DNA of 64,000 nt from Sphagnum compactum (taxonomy: Eukaryota; Bryophyta; Sphagnopsida; Sphagnales), in NCBI GenBank assembly GCA_965153455.1, contig OZ234493.1, positions 19,458,213-19,522,212 on the forward strand, given 5' to 3'. Positions 1 through 11,789 of this stretch are shown piece after piece. Positions within the stretch are counted from its first letter, which is position 1. Every line of letters starts with the position of its first letter. The notes beneath the pieces were generated by a model. It worked only from the letters and a program-made list of their open reading frames with translations, was not told the DNA's origin and made no database searches. Both the position numbers and the translations under genes were made by a program.

Positions 1-280
1 GGGAACATGGGGAGCAATAACATTAGTTGGTGGTAATTATGAAACAAACCCATTTCATAAAACTCCAAACCTTAAACCCTAGTCAAGTCTTAAGCCCTCT
101 AGCCCATAACTTTGAAACTTGTAGCTACATAAATGTAAATATGGAGATGTGGGGCACAATGACATTTAGTCGGTACCAATCTTTGAACAAACACATTTCC
201 TAAAGCCCCAAAACCTAAAACTTTATCAAACCCTAGCCCATAACAAATAAAGTTGCAAATACATAAAAGTATATATGGGG
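1..280. repeat. Tandem repeat, ~138-bp unit, two diverged copies at the window edge
   Basis: Two diverged copies of a ~138-bp unit lie head to tail (about 2-141 and 142-276), and a third begins at 277. Shared landmarks in order are a G-rich start (ggggaacatgg / ggagatgtgg), 'aaacaaaccc' / 'aacaaacaca', 'cctaaaccctag'-like text, 'agcccataac', and 'aaatacataaa' before the next start. The array probably continues left of the window. No coding sequence is seen. Confidence 0.65.
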
Positions 281-974
281 AACATGGAAGTAGTTGCATC
301 TAGATGCCACTAAATGTTGTCATTGTTCATGGAATGCCAAACAATAGACCACTAGCATGGCACTTATTTAATAGAAATCCATTTTATTGTTTGAATGTCT
401 TTCATTAATGAACAAGTGTAACTATGATCAATTCCCAAATCAAACCAAAAAAAAGTTGCTGTAAGTTATGTTTAATTTACCAAATATTAACCATCATTGT
501 TAGAATTTATTTATTTTTCATTACTAAACAAGGCAATTATTGCAAAATTTTGAAATTTGACTTAACATAGGGTATCAATTTTTTTTCTTAGAATTTTGGA
601 CCAACCAAGTATCAAATGGCTACTACACTAGGATATTAATATTTTTAAAGTACATATGGATTAATAATCGTTGGGTATGCATAAGGGCCAGTTTTTGCAA
701 TAACCTACCTTGAATTGGACTCAATATGATTATACATATAGGCCTTTATTTTGTGATGAAAGCTTGAAATGAAGATGGTAGCCATTAAAGGGCAAAAGGC
801 CTTAAACCAAGTGATCATTCAATCTATGTCCATTATTGACAAAAGATAACTATTGTCGAAAGTTGAAAGGGACTAACTTTGCAAAGAAGTACATGAACAA
901 AATGATATGAGGTTTAATTTTGGGCAAAATAAAAAAGAAAAAATTACCCCCAAATGGATGGAAGATTTACCAGT
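281..974. other. AT-rich non-coding DNA
   Basis: No open frame with family resemblance, RNA gene or structured repeat was recognised here. Confidence 0.5.
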
Positions 975-1155
975 ATAAATTTATCTTGCTATTCATGTTT
1001 TTCATCTAGCATTTTGATGATATTTAATTAAGATAAATATTTCTTGTTGTTCATGTATTTCATCTAGCATTTGATAATATATTTAATTAATATAAATTTC
1101 TATTTTTTTGTTATTGTTTTTCACGTAACATTTTGATGATATTTACTTAATATAA
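975..1155. repeat. Tandem repeat, ~60-bp unit, three copies
   Basis: Three successive units each start near 'ataaat' and contain 'ttcatgtttttcatctagc' or a close variant, followed by 'attttgatgatatttaatta'. The third copy is the most diverged (cacgtaac instead of catctagc). A fourth start (ataaatatatcc) is truncated at about 1,156. Confidence 0.7.
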
Positions 1156-4040
1156 ATATATCCTAGACCTCACTTCATTTTTTCTTGAATTTACATCTTT
1201 AAAATGAAATCATTTAACTTGTTCCAATTTCATTTCAAACCACATGGGGACCACATTGTGAAAATTCACCCTAACAAAATTCATTGGGACTCTTGTTCAA
1301 AGATTTATTTTGATGAATATCTTTCTTGAACTTTTTGACATTGAATAATGATATATAGTCCTTTTAATTATGTCCAAAGGGTGAAAAAGCAGACTACAAT
1401 GAACCAAAAATGGTGGATGTGGTGTTCATAATTAGTCTTTTTCATAGTGTAAAACTGGAGTCATTATTTCAAAATCGTAAACATCCCCCCCTATAAACAA
1501 AAAAATTGTGGATTTCAAGAAAGGCATCCTTTGAAAATCCTACATACTATTTACATTTTGAAATGTAACTTAAAATTCATCAATGTGTGGATTTCAAGGA
1601 CTAAATTCAACAATTAGCTCAGAATTTTTCATAAAATTTTCAAATATTCATTTTTTATGAATTAATTAATTCTAAATCTACATTCATGATACCACTCCAC
1701 CAAAAAAACAGGAATTTATTGGTATAGTTCATGATGCATTTTTGAATCCATAACACAAATTATGGAATGTGACAACACAATTGGCCTAATTTAAAAAATC
1801 CACTTTGAGTTCATAATATCATTATTTGTCATTCTATTTTTACAATGTTTTCGACTTGTACCCTACTCCTAAAAAATGGGTTTTTCCCAACATTTCATCA
1901 TAATTTCAAAGTTGTATAAGCCTAAAACTTAACACCCTCGTGAAAATTACAATGTGACACCAAAAAATGGATTGTCTAATGTGCTTTCACCCCAAAGGAG
2001 TTGAAAAGAAATATGCATTCATCATGTAATGGGTGGCCAAAAATATAGAATTTGATCCTTATAATATTTACGAAAAGCTTTATGATATTTTGCCAAATAA
2101 TTTTCTTATGGATAATTGTTCCATCTTCCACCACACTGTTTGTGCAAAAGAAATGGAAGATGAAAATGCATAAAGGGTCAAGTTTTAAGGTTAGGTTGAA
2201 ACTTATTTAATAAATTTATTCATTAATTAATTTAGCAAAACTTTTGGCCATCTTATAATCTACATTAAATCACATTCAATAGAATGAAAAGACCTTTCTT
2301 TTAAATGATGAAAATTATATATCCATAATAAAATTTAATAAAATATGATATTACAAAACACATATGTGTATAAATTAGTAATAATGAAATCTACATAATG
2401 TTAATATTTTATATAATTTTTAAAATTTAGTATTATATTTTAATAATATAATATAATATACTTATAAGTTAATATGACACAAGATTTATTGATTAATACA
2501 TGTTTAAAGGTAAGGAGATTTAATATTTATTTTTCTATTATTATAAATAAAATAAAATCCCCCCAACAAATTCAATGTTGATTTAAAATAGGTTTATTTA
2601 CAAATCATTTTTTAAAATATAATTTCTTCAAGAAGTCATTGTTGTTCAAATGTATTAAAATGTATCGACAATTCAAATGAATTTTTAGTCAAATTACTTC
2701 ATATATATATTTGATTTTTTTTATAAATGTGTGTTAATATCACTTTTTTGGGGCTTGGCAAGTACCAACTAACTTGCCTAGAAACAATTGTAAAAATAAC
2801 ACTATGCCAAATTGTGACTTTCATGACTAGAACATTAAACAACTATGTCATGTGTACAATCATTTTTGCTTTGGGCATGGACAAGGTTAGTCATGAATAT
2901 GATTATATGACCAGGAACAAAAAGCATAACAATTTTTAGTCATTTACATGATTACAAGACTAAAATTATGACTTCATGACTACTTAAGAATACAATTACA
3001 ACATATGTTGGTCCCCCAACATTATGTAATTAATTCAAACAACATATCTAATAAATGTTTTCTGATATCAATTAAGTACACCATGAAAGTTCAATGAATA
3101 CATAATCTTAGGATTTAAGGTTCTAATAATTAAATTTTAAAAACCAATCAAAAAAATGGGAGGTTAATTATAATTTAATTATTAATTATTAAAATTTTAC
3201 ATTTATATAGTAAAATTTAGGATTGGCATTGGATATTTCACAAGTGAACCTAGCTTAGGGAAATCTAAAAATGAATAGAGATTTGTTCAAAAGGTGTTTT
3301 TGAAATTTTAAAAAATCACTAGAAAAGTAAGGAAGTAAATTTAAATTGGCCAGATTGAAACTTGTTCTTCCTACAAGTAGCTAGTGGGACTTTGAAAAGA
3401 AAAAACCTCATATCTATCTTGTAGGGCTAGTTGTGGATAAATCCTCCTATGGATGATTGCAAATGTGGCTATGTCATAAATTAATTTTTTAATAAAATTT
3501 AAGTTTTAAAATTTTAAATAACATTAAAAGCCCACAATCCCTTACCAATGGAGGATTTCCATTAAGGTTTAGAAAGGCTTTCCTTGCTTTAGAAAAAATC
3601 TACATGTGGGCATTCATGAGGAGGCACACAAAGGTGTTGAAGAACTAGGCAAGAAAAAAAGTCCATTTCTAGTTTGAAGGGTGAGTTCTTCTTCAAACTT
3701 ATGCTTTTATTTTTCAAGTTTATTCAATATTTTTCTTTCTTTTTTGTCTTCTTCAAAAGGTACAAGATGGAAGGACACAAGTCCTAGAAAACTAAGAATA
3801 CTCCAAAAAGGGCAAATCGCAAGGGGAACAAGAAGAAATCAAATACTTGAACCTTCCCCCCCAATTGTGATAAGCATATTAAATAAAGAGAGGGGAAGAA
3901 GACCTAGAAAAATTCTTGACCTAGATCAACCTTCACCTATAATAACATACAAATATGTTATTATTAAATCAGGCAAGGTTCCATTCCCCTTCCTAACATC
4001 ACAAATTTATATGTTTCATGGGTTTGTTCCAAATCCATGG
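1156..4040. other. AT-rich intergenic DNA without recognisable genes
   Basis: Many stops occur in all frames. The longest open stretch (3,681-4,145, plus strand) starts at GTG, is low-complexity at its N-terminus and resembles no family I know. A possible splice acceptor (ttcttcaaaag) lies at about 3,760, so a decayed exon cannot be excluded. The 2,800-2,980 stretch is rich in 'gtgac/catgac' words, possibly an old MITE. Confidence 0.4.
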
Positions 4041-4087
4041 GAAATTTGTTATTTCATGGGTTCGTATTGTTTAAACATGAATGTCAT

Positions 4088-4139
4088 GCATTGTTTAAAC
4101 ACAAAAGTTATGTGCACAACTTTTGTGTGTAAACAATAT
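4088..4139. repeat. Near-perfect inverted repeat (hairpin)
   Basis: The arm at 4,090-4,109 (attgtttaaacacaaaagtt) pairs with 4,118-4,137 with one mismatch around a short loop. Related words such as 'attgtttaaacatgaatg' and 'aacaatatgaat' continue on both sides to about 4,230, suggesting a fold-back MITE remnant. Confidence 0.6.
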
Positions 4140-4499
4140 GGATAGACATACAACATCCATGTTTCAACAATATGAATAGGGATATGACATTCGTATCTAA
4201 ACAATGCACATGACATTGATGTTCGAACAATACAAATAGATGAATGACATCTATGTCTATTCCATTCAAACCTATGAAAAGCAAATTTCACAACTATTAT
4301 TGCCAAATCATGACGCATGAAATTTGTGATGAAGTTAGGTTTCATTTTTCATACGTAGATTTTGTGAGAAGTTTTGCCATTGTTTTTTTCACAATGATTG
4401 TTGTTGAGAGATTCTAATTCAAATGTATTCGTGTAACCTATTTCATTGGTTTGAATGTGTATTGGTTATCCATTACTTCCTTCCAAAGCCATCTTTTTG

Positions 4500-7400
4500 G
4501 TAATTCACTTGAATTTTGAACTAGGAAAACTATTCAAAATTCAGTATTTTTTGGAAATGCTATTGGATTTCTACAAATCCAAACACCTTCATTAAATCTT
4601 ATGCATCGAAAGTTTTTTAACAATACAAAGAGTGTGCCCAAATTCCATTATAATTTTTTATTTAAATGAATTTTCAATGAAAACATTGTTTTCAATAACT
4701 TTTTCACTATAAGTTGAAGCATTATGAAACCAACTTGATACACCTTTATTCATTGAAAACTTTCCAACAACACCAAGAGCATGACAAGATGCACCATTAT
4801 TTGGGAGATTTTAATGTGACAAATAAATAAAATAAACTACCTTCTTTCATAGATAAATAGTGAAGGTTTTCAAAGACCATAAATGAAGAAAAAACTTAAT
4901 AAAAATCACCATTCTAATATTTGATTTTTAGTTTGTAGTTTTTTTAAAAAATGATTAAAGATTTGTACTTCATATTTGGTTTATAGCCAAATTTGGCTAA
5001 ATCTTATTACGGATGATAGTTTTTTTTATTACAAACAAAAATTCCTAAAAAAGAACAATGACCATCACCTACATAATATATATTGACATCTTCACTTTTT
5101 TGGGTGAATCCTTTTATTATAGAAACTCCACATACACATCATACACCAAGTTTTAGATGAAATATAACCAATATATGCAGTGCTGGGCCATTTGGGCCAA
5201 TAAATTAGGTTTGATTTGGTAAGTGATCACATGATTCGATAGTTGAAATGGGTGTGTTTAGTGTTCCATCTACGAGTGTTAAAAAATTATCGTTAATTTG
5301 TTGAAGCATACTCACATGTGACATTGAAGAGCTTGTCATGATTTATTTTGTTTATGCCAATTGGAATGAATGTTTCACCTATTGATGAATGTGGTTAAAA
5401 TTCATTAAACATTACCCTACCATTTATTTTTTTGCCATGAATTGCTGTGCTTTGTTTTGGCAAGATGTTGGTCAAGTCTTGTAGAACCTTGGAGACAAAT
5501 GGGGAAACATCTTTGATGCCAAATTTTCTATTGTATTTTAGTGATGTTTCTTATTTTCCTTACCAATACAATGATAAAAAATGGAATGAATTTTCCTCAA
5601 TATAGGACATAATATTGTTATTCTAGGATCCACACTCTTGATGTAAGATTGAAAAATGAAATATAAAACTTAATTAAGCTCAATATGAAAAATTGGGTTT
5701 CATAAAACAAAAGTGGAGTTATAACCCAAGGAGCCAATTTCTAACACAAGATTGCATGTCTTAATAAAGAATTGAACATCCTAAATCATGGATCCAAATT
5801 TGTAAGAACTATTGAATAGTAAATGTTCCTACAAAAATCAAATAGTCATATTTTCAATTGAAAGGATTTAATTCGTTCCCTTGCAAAATTCCTTATATTT
5901 TGGAAAATTATAAGGTATTGTACTAAGACTTATTAAGGATTCTAAATTCTTGAAACCACACCTTGGTTCCTAAAAAGGTTAGTGGTTTGACACCTCTTGT
6001 GACAAAAATTACGAAGGTGCACTAATTGATCTTGACCATGTGTTTGTAAGAAATTCATTGAGAATGATATTGAAAGGAAAACTATGACTTTATGAACTAG
6101 ACTTATTGATGTGCATCATGATTAAGGACTAAAAGAGGATAATGGAAAATTGATTCTTGAAAACCATAATCTTGAAACAAAACACACAAATGAATGGAAA
6201 TAAATAACATAAACATGTAGACAACAAAATGTATTCAAAAGTATGTTTCACATGTTTGAAAATGAAATGTTGGGTGTTTCCATTGGGAGGGATTGTACCA
6301 TATTGGCTTCTATTTTCATGCCCACCTTTCCTTGAACATGCTTGGAATCTAATTTTAAACCCCAAGTTGCACACCAATTTGTAGTAAAGGTGGCATCACA
6401 AAAAGGAACAACAGAGCAAGACAAAGTTGTGTGTATTCTTTTATACATCAAGGGTGATAGGTATGTTCAAAAGAGGTTGTCAATAAATTATTGCAACTAA
6501 ATCACAATCCACAAAGATGACATGTGGGGTAGTTACAACATAGGGTGGTTCATTTTTTCTTCACATTTTATTGTCTACATATTGCATTTTATTCAAGTGC
6601 CATAAACATATGGTGAAATCATCAATGCAACAAAAACATTTACAAATTAAAAATGCCAATTTGAATAAGAACATGGACATAATGATGAAATTCAAAAACT
6701 ATCTACCAAACATATAGTCATGAACTTTGATTAAATTATTATAATTGTAGTAATTAATTTTGATTACTGTAAAAATATGAATAATTAATGTGAATATTTT
6801 GTATTTCTGATAAATGTTAAGTATAAATAAGTAATTTAAAAGTTATAAATACAATTTTTTTGAAAATTAAATTCATTACTGTAATTATAGTATAATTATT
6901 ACAAAAATTAGAACCCAATTTAATTATAATTTATGACATATGAATAGCTTAAATATTATATAACTATTTATGATAATAATATTAAATAAATAAATAATCT
7001 AAATAAAATGGTTTTATAATAAATAATTTGATTTAAATAATTTTACTATATAATTTTTATAATTTTTTTTTATTAATATGCAGAAATATGAAAAATATTG
7101 TAAAATTAATGTAGTAATAATAATTATTCACTTTCAATCAAATATTATAGGTTTTACATACAATAATTTATTATAATTGAACTATTTTAATTAAAATAAA
7201 TAAATAAATAAATAATTCACATTATAGTAAAATTACCATAAGAATTGTAAATTTTAACTGAAATTATAAATTATAAATATTATTATTAAGTGAAATTACA
7301 TATTATATAAATTTTAAATAAATTTTTAACATTGTAAAAATAATAATAATTAGGGTAAATTTTTTATGTTGGAAGAATAATTATTTACTGAAATTAATTA

Positions 7401-8318
7401 ATTATAAACAATAGACATATTAATTTGAGAGTAATGATGATAATTACATTAATTATTGGAATTACGTTATGATTAGTGTAAAAACTTGAAATATGGATTT
7501 TAATTATAAAATTTAAGTTTTAAATTATTTGATTATCTATTTAAAAAATTGGTAACTAATTTAATTACAATAATTCTACTATAATTATTGTACTTGTTTT
7601 TTATACACCCATGGATGTTTGATGTATTGTCACCTTTACATATACCCTAATATGAGGCTAATATACAATAATATGTTTTCAACCATGCCTAATTAATCCA
7701 AGAGAATAATACATATATATGCCATTATGAATGTGGAGTACATAATGTATACATAAGGCTTAGTATACATAATTGTTAGTCACCATAACATAAAATACAC
7801 GACTTACCCTATACAAAATTAGTAACATACATAAGTTAATGTATAAAGAAGTATAAGATAACATTTTTTGGTCACTTTTGCAACTAATGGGCCATATAAA
7901 GGTCTTCTAAAATGAAAATAATGTGAAAAATAATCACATTGGAAGAATGAAAAACCTGTAAATTGTTGCAACATAGTCATAAATGTGACCAAAAAATGTG
8001 ATGTGATATTCAGTCGCAAATGTAACCAGTGTTACTTGTCAACAACAATTAGTCGCATGTAATCACAAATCATTTGATTACATTTTAGCCTTTCTCTACG
8101 CGTGACAATATTTTTAATGATAAAAAGGTCCTTTTTTTTCTTGGGCATCAAGCTATCCTTGTCCATATATATTTTCTCATGCATTGAAGTGTAGGAAAAA
8201 CTAGTTTTATTATATTTGTTCTAAATGCCAAATTTCTTTTAACATGGAGTTGGGTGAAAGGTCACATCATGATGGGAATAATGCTTTCTTGGAAGTTGAA
8301 TCATTTTTGCCACCATCT
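4500..8318 (+). repeat. Left copy of a ~3.8-kb sequence, inverted relative to 25,826-29,615
   Basis: Reverse-complementing 25,826-29,615 reproduces this segment landmark by landmark: 'tgaaggtgtttggattt' near 4,590, 'ttaggaaccaaggtgtgg' near 5,960, 'tgggtgtttccattggga' near 6,270, 'gaccaaaaaatgtgatgtga' near 7,990, 'gggtgaaaggtcaca' near 8,250. The copies differ by many substitutions and small indels, so the duplication is not recent. The 6,720-7,600 part is extremely AT-rich. A short coding-like stretch is shared by both copies (6,250-6,450 minus; 27,720-27,870 plus; residues CNLGFK.RFQ.CSRKGGHEN) but I do not recognise it. No transposase, LTR or clear terminal repeat is visible, so the element class is unknown. 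Confidence 0.75.
4940..5030 (+). repeat. Fragment of the GCCAAATTTGGC dispersed repeat
   Basis: It contains 'gattaaagatttgtacttc', the palindromic core at 4,986-4,998 and 'cggatgatag'. A counterpart sits at the equivalent place of the inverted 3.8-kb copy (29,095-29,170), so this insertion predates that duplication. Confidence 0.6.
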
Positions 8319-8324
8319 AAGTAA

Positions 8325-8576
8325 AGAGAAATCAAACTTCAACATGTAACTTGGGAAAGCCCAAGAAAAAACTGTGCAAAGAAAGCTCATGATAATTTCA
8401 TGAAGAAGCACCACATTGCTATGCCATCCAGAGCTTGAAGGAGGATTTTCAGCGGGGACCAAAGGTGTCTCAATCTCTGCACAGGGATGCACAACATCTC
8501 TCTTTCTTTTTGGCGGCCCTTGTGAAAGATCAACTCCTTTTCGCTTGAGGCCATCTGAATTTCCCATATTTTGCAC
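8325..8576 (-). pseudogene. First-exon-like open stretch with bipartite basic motif (left arm copy)
   Basis: The minus-strand reading gives a lysine/arginine-rich N-terminus: KRKGVDLSQG then PPKRKRDVV, spacing two basic clusters as in a bipartite nuclear localisation signal, followed by ETPLVPAENPPSSSGWHSN. The same stretch is kept in the right arm (16,694-16,830, plus strand). In this copy the open stretch runs into the unrelated 3.8-kb sequence at about 8,318, so it is cut off from any downstream exon. Whether it was ever exon 1 of a hydrolase-NB-LRR gene is inference from the right arm's position upstream of that gene. The encoded function is unknown. Confidence 0.4.
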
Positions 8577-9134
8577 TACTGAAATTCATTTTGCTCACTG
8601 GTCTCATAAATATTTTTCTCTTAACCTTTTGTTCTCATAAAACCTGCTACAAATCCTTTGCCATCCCTATAACATACACAGGGTATGATGGGTGTCCCAC
8701 ACATCACAGATTCCCACAAGCTAAGCTGATCTTTCCACTAGATCTCCCCCACAAAACACCAACCCCTTTCCTCTTCACGATCTCCCTGGAATTCTCACAC
8801 TCTTCTCTCACTCCTTTTCGACTTTTCTTGCAGATGTTTCTTTTTCTTCATTTTCTCGGTGCCCAGAAAATTCAAGAAGGGTTTTGTCATGACTCTTCAG
8901 ACTCTAGTAGACGCGCTTTACCGATTTCTTGGCCACTGAACAATTCATTACTGTCTTTTGTGGAACACATGTCTCTATTTTCTATTTTCTACTCATAATT
9001 GAGGATGGAGTATGCAACGTCACCTTGAGACTTGTGAAACACGCTTTACTTTTTCCCTCTGGCCTCCTCCATTATTATCATCATGACTTTTGTTCACATC
9101 CACTCATCGACCTCTCTTTTACCAAAAGACTATA

Positions 9135-9390
9135 GCCGAAAAAAAGCTAAGTCATAAATTTTAAAAGTGCTAAAATCAAATTCTTTTTAAGATTCTCAAT
9201 AGCCGAAATTCAACCAAATTCAAAGAAAAATCGTCAAATTTCCTTACATGCCTTTCAGTAGGTAGCCAAAATAAGAGAAATATGTTTAAAATTTTCTAAT
9301 GCCATATTTAGCTCATAGCCAAATCTGGCTAAATCTTCCTACCGATGATAGCCACTTGGGCTATGTCTCAAAACCGACCAAAAAATTATT
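9135..9390 (+). repeat. Copy of the GCCAAATTTGGC dispersed repeat (left arm)
   Basis: It contains 'aattcaaccaaattcaaag', 'gtaggtagccaaaat', the core variant 'agccaaatctggctaaat' and 'ccgatgatagcca'. The same copy, inverted, is at 15,715-15,960, so it was present before the arms were duplicated. Confidence 0.7.
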
Positions 9391-9508
9391 CATCCACACG
9401 TTTTCTGCTGTTGGCTGATTTCACCCAGTGCATTATTGAAGCGCTCTGCCAGAGCTCATGTTGCAGGCAATGCATAATTAATTGGGCCTTGGGCGAACCG
9501 GCCAGGAT

Positions 9509-9702
9509 GAATTGACCCCCACAGTGGGATCACTGTAAAAACCCCCAAAACCCATTTAATTGGCCGTATTAGGCCCCAAGATTTATAGATTTGGACTTGG
9601 GGACCTGATTTAGTCTAGGGAAATGATATTTATAAATATTGACGAGCATTTAAATGAGCTTTGTGGTTTTTACCATGATCCCAATGTGGGGGTCAATTTG
9701 CC
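9509..9702. mobile_element. MITE, ~195 bp, with ~35-bp terminal inverted repeats
   Basis: The left end (aattgacccccacagtggga, then tcactgtaaaaac) is the imperfect inverse of the right end at 9,665-9,700 (gtttttaccatgatcc, then caatgtgggggtcaatt). The right arm lacks it: there 'ggtgaaccggcc' runs directly into 'accctacacctgcaaac'. This copy is therefore an insertion into the left arm. Confidence 0.75.
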
Positions 9703-10632
9703 TTGTTTGGGTGAACCTGGACTACACTAGAACCACCGTGAAAATCCGAAAGTTTTTGGGGGCACCTTCAAAACATTATAGATACATGGAGCATCCTTAG
9801 AACATCATCACCCGACACCTGCAAACACCCCTTTTCATTAAATCTTCCAGCGGGATAGCCTAACTCATGCTCCTCTCCAGTATTTATGTCGATTTGCCGT
9901 GGTCATTTTAACCCCTTTAAATGCCACTCTGGATGTGGACAGTGACTAATACTGGTCCAGATGTAAAGACATAAATGGTTTTTGAGTGTTTAAAGGGATT
10001 TTTATGACGTTTGTGGGTGGCGATTGTGATCATTAAAAACTATTCTATTTTAGCATAAAGCAGTTTTTTGCAGTTTTGGGGGTGGAGATGATCTTAGACA
10101 AAATCAGGGTCTCTAAATCGACAAAGACAGCCTCTAAGAGGCCTCACTCAAGAAGGTGAGTGTACCAGTGCAGGTGCTGGTTCGCCCTGGCCAGTGGCTA
10201 TGATTGGAGGAGCCTGGGGGGAGAAGGAAAAATTACATGGACAGTCATAGCAAATAAATCCAGAGTAGAAAAACAAAAGAAATTCTGTACAAAGGAATGA
10301 TTTTTCTTGGTGAATCTTGGCACTATGGCTACAAAGGAAATTTGAAGAAATTGGGAAAATTCGTTATAATAGTGTGAGTTCGAAAAAAAAATGGTGATAA
10401 AATGGAAATAATTGACAAAGTTTACAACCTACTAAATTGAAAAAATTAGAAAAAGAAGACTGTTACAGAGGTATATATGTGTGCACTCTAAATAAAGTAT
10501 GGAAAAACACGTGAAACTACTGGTGTTTTACTGCAAGACCCTTTTGACTCCTTATGGTGAGCCTGTTCCCCATAATAACTCCAAGACGCATCAAAGAAAT
10601 GTTAAATTTGAACTCTTCAACCCTCAGTTGGT

Positions 10633-10984
10633 CTAAGGCCTGCTTTACACTAGGAGTCAGGGCTGAAAAATCTTGCGGCCAAGTTTGAGCATTTTTGGCT
10701 TGTTGTTTGGCTGCAAGTTACTACTAAATGGTAGAACATTCTCCACAAGGCTTGCAAATTGGCTTCCCAAATTTGATGGTATCCTTTTCTTCAGCCTTGG
10801 GGCCAGTACAAGGCCATCAAGTTCAGTGTTTATTAGTAACTTGGGGCAGATTGCAAAGATTTTTTTTCTATTTCAGCCTTGACTCCTAGTGTAAGCACTT
10901 GGGGCTGATTTCAACTTTTGCAGCAATAGGAATGCTTGATTTGAGTTGAAGATCAGCCTTGACTCCTAGTGTAAAGTGGGCCTA
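10633..10984. mobile_element. MITE with TIR around TTTACACTAGGAGTCA
   Basis: The left end 'gcctgctttacactaggagt' followed by 'cagggctga' is inverted at 10,950-10,982 (atcagccttgactcctagtg, then taaagtgggcc). The second copy of this MITE is at 14,040-14,366. Confidence 0.75.
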
Positions 10985-11313
10985 AGAGCAGCTGCACAGG
11001 TACTGGGTATATGGGCCTGAACATTGAATTCTGGCTCAGCACAGTGGCTTTGGGCTTTGAGATTTTCCCTGAGAATACCAAGGCAGACAAAAGGCTCAGC
11101 CAAGGACAATACCGCCTGTTGGTTGTTAGATAGACTGTGAGACAGGTGGTTGGTCCAAGTGGGTTGCTAATAGCTATTATTGGTTGCTGATCATTTACAG
11201 TGTAAGTTTTAGTGTGGGCTCGATAAAAAAATTAAAAAGAAACTAATCCTGGTTTTGGGAAATATTGTATTCCATTGCCATATACTAAGAGCACCTATGG
11301 AGCTGCTCTAAGG
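10981..11313. mobile_element. MITE with TIR AGAGCAGCT..ACAGGT, abutting the previous one
   Basis: The left end 'cctaagagcagctgcacagg' is inverted at 11,291-11,313 (gcacctatggagctgctcta then agg). It starts where the previous MITE ends, giving a back-to-back pair that is repeated at 14,364-14,690. Confidence 0.7.
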
Positions 11314-11789
11314 ATGATTTTAGCTACAACAGAAGGTGTCTTTGCATTTCAAGTGATTTCAGTACATTGAATGAAGCCACTAATTTAAATAAATTGAGAC
11401 TAGTTGAAGAATAATGAATTTACTGATTTAATGGGGGGGGGAACTAGTGAACTGCACGCACATTTTGTAAGATTTAGAAGCAAACACAATGTGTTTTTGT
11501 AGCTTGGTACTAGTATAGGTGCTGATTTGGTCAAGCTGTAATTATACCAGGCATAAGCACTATGAGTGGTCCCATGGCCTTGGGATGTGTGGCCACAGCA
11601 TGGGAGGGTATGCCCTGTAAATAGTGAAACAGTGGGTTCCAGTACCATCTTTTCCTGACTTTACAGATAACTTTAATATCACAAGTTAGATTGGGGTAAT
11701 GCCAACCAAGTGGTGCGTTCTCCCTGAAATAGGCCTGCCCTGGCTTTGGCCAGTGTGGGTTCTTTGGGGGTAAGACCTTGCCATATCTT

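Larger units (their letters stand above)
8320..10530 (+). repeat. Left inverted arm
   Basis: It matches the reverse complement of 14,940-16,935. Shared landmarks include 'cttgggaaagcccaag'-like text, 'gtatgatgggtgtccc' (8,681), 'tagccaaatctggctaaat' (9,316), 'cctgcaaacacccctt' (9,818) and 'aaggaaaaattacatgga' (10,226). Relative to the right arm it carries an extra ~300 bp at about 9,505-9,805 that includes a MITE, and lacks the right arm's 206-bp tandem duplication. Confidence 0.8.
10550..11545 (+). repeat. Direct repeat C1, containing two MITEs
   Basis: It matches 13,700-14,930 in the same orientation, from 'ttttactgcaagacc' through 'aaatgttaaatttgaactc' to 'tttggtcaag'. The 11,545-11,790 part has no counterpart in the second copy; I see nothing coding in it. 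Confidence 0.75.

Noticed and set aside
3681-4145. Plus-strand open stretch of about 150 codons
   Set aside because: Starts at GTG, low-complexity start, ends inside the hairpin region; no recognisable family.
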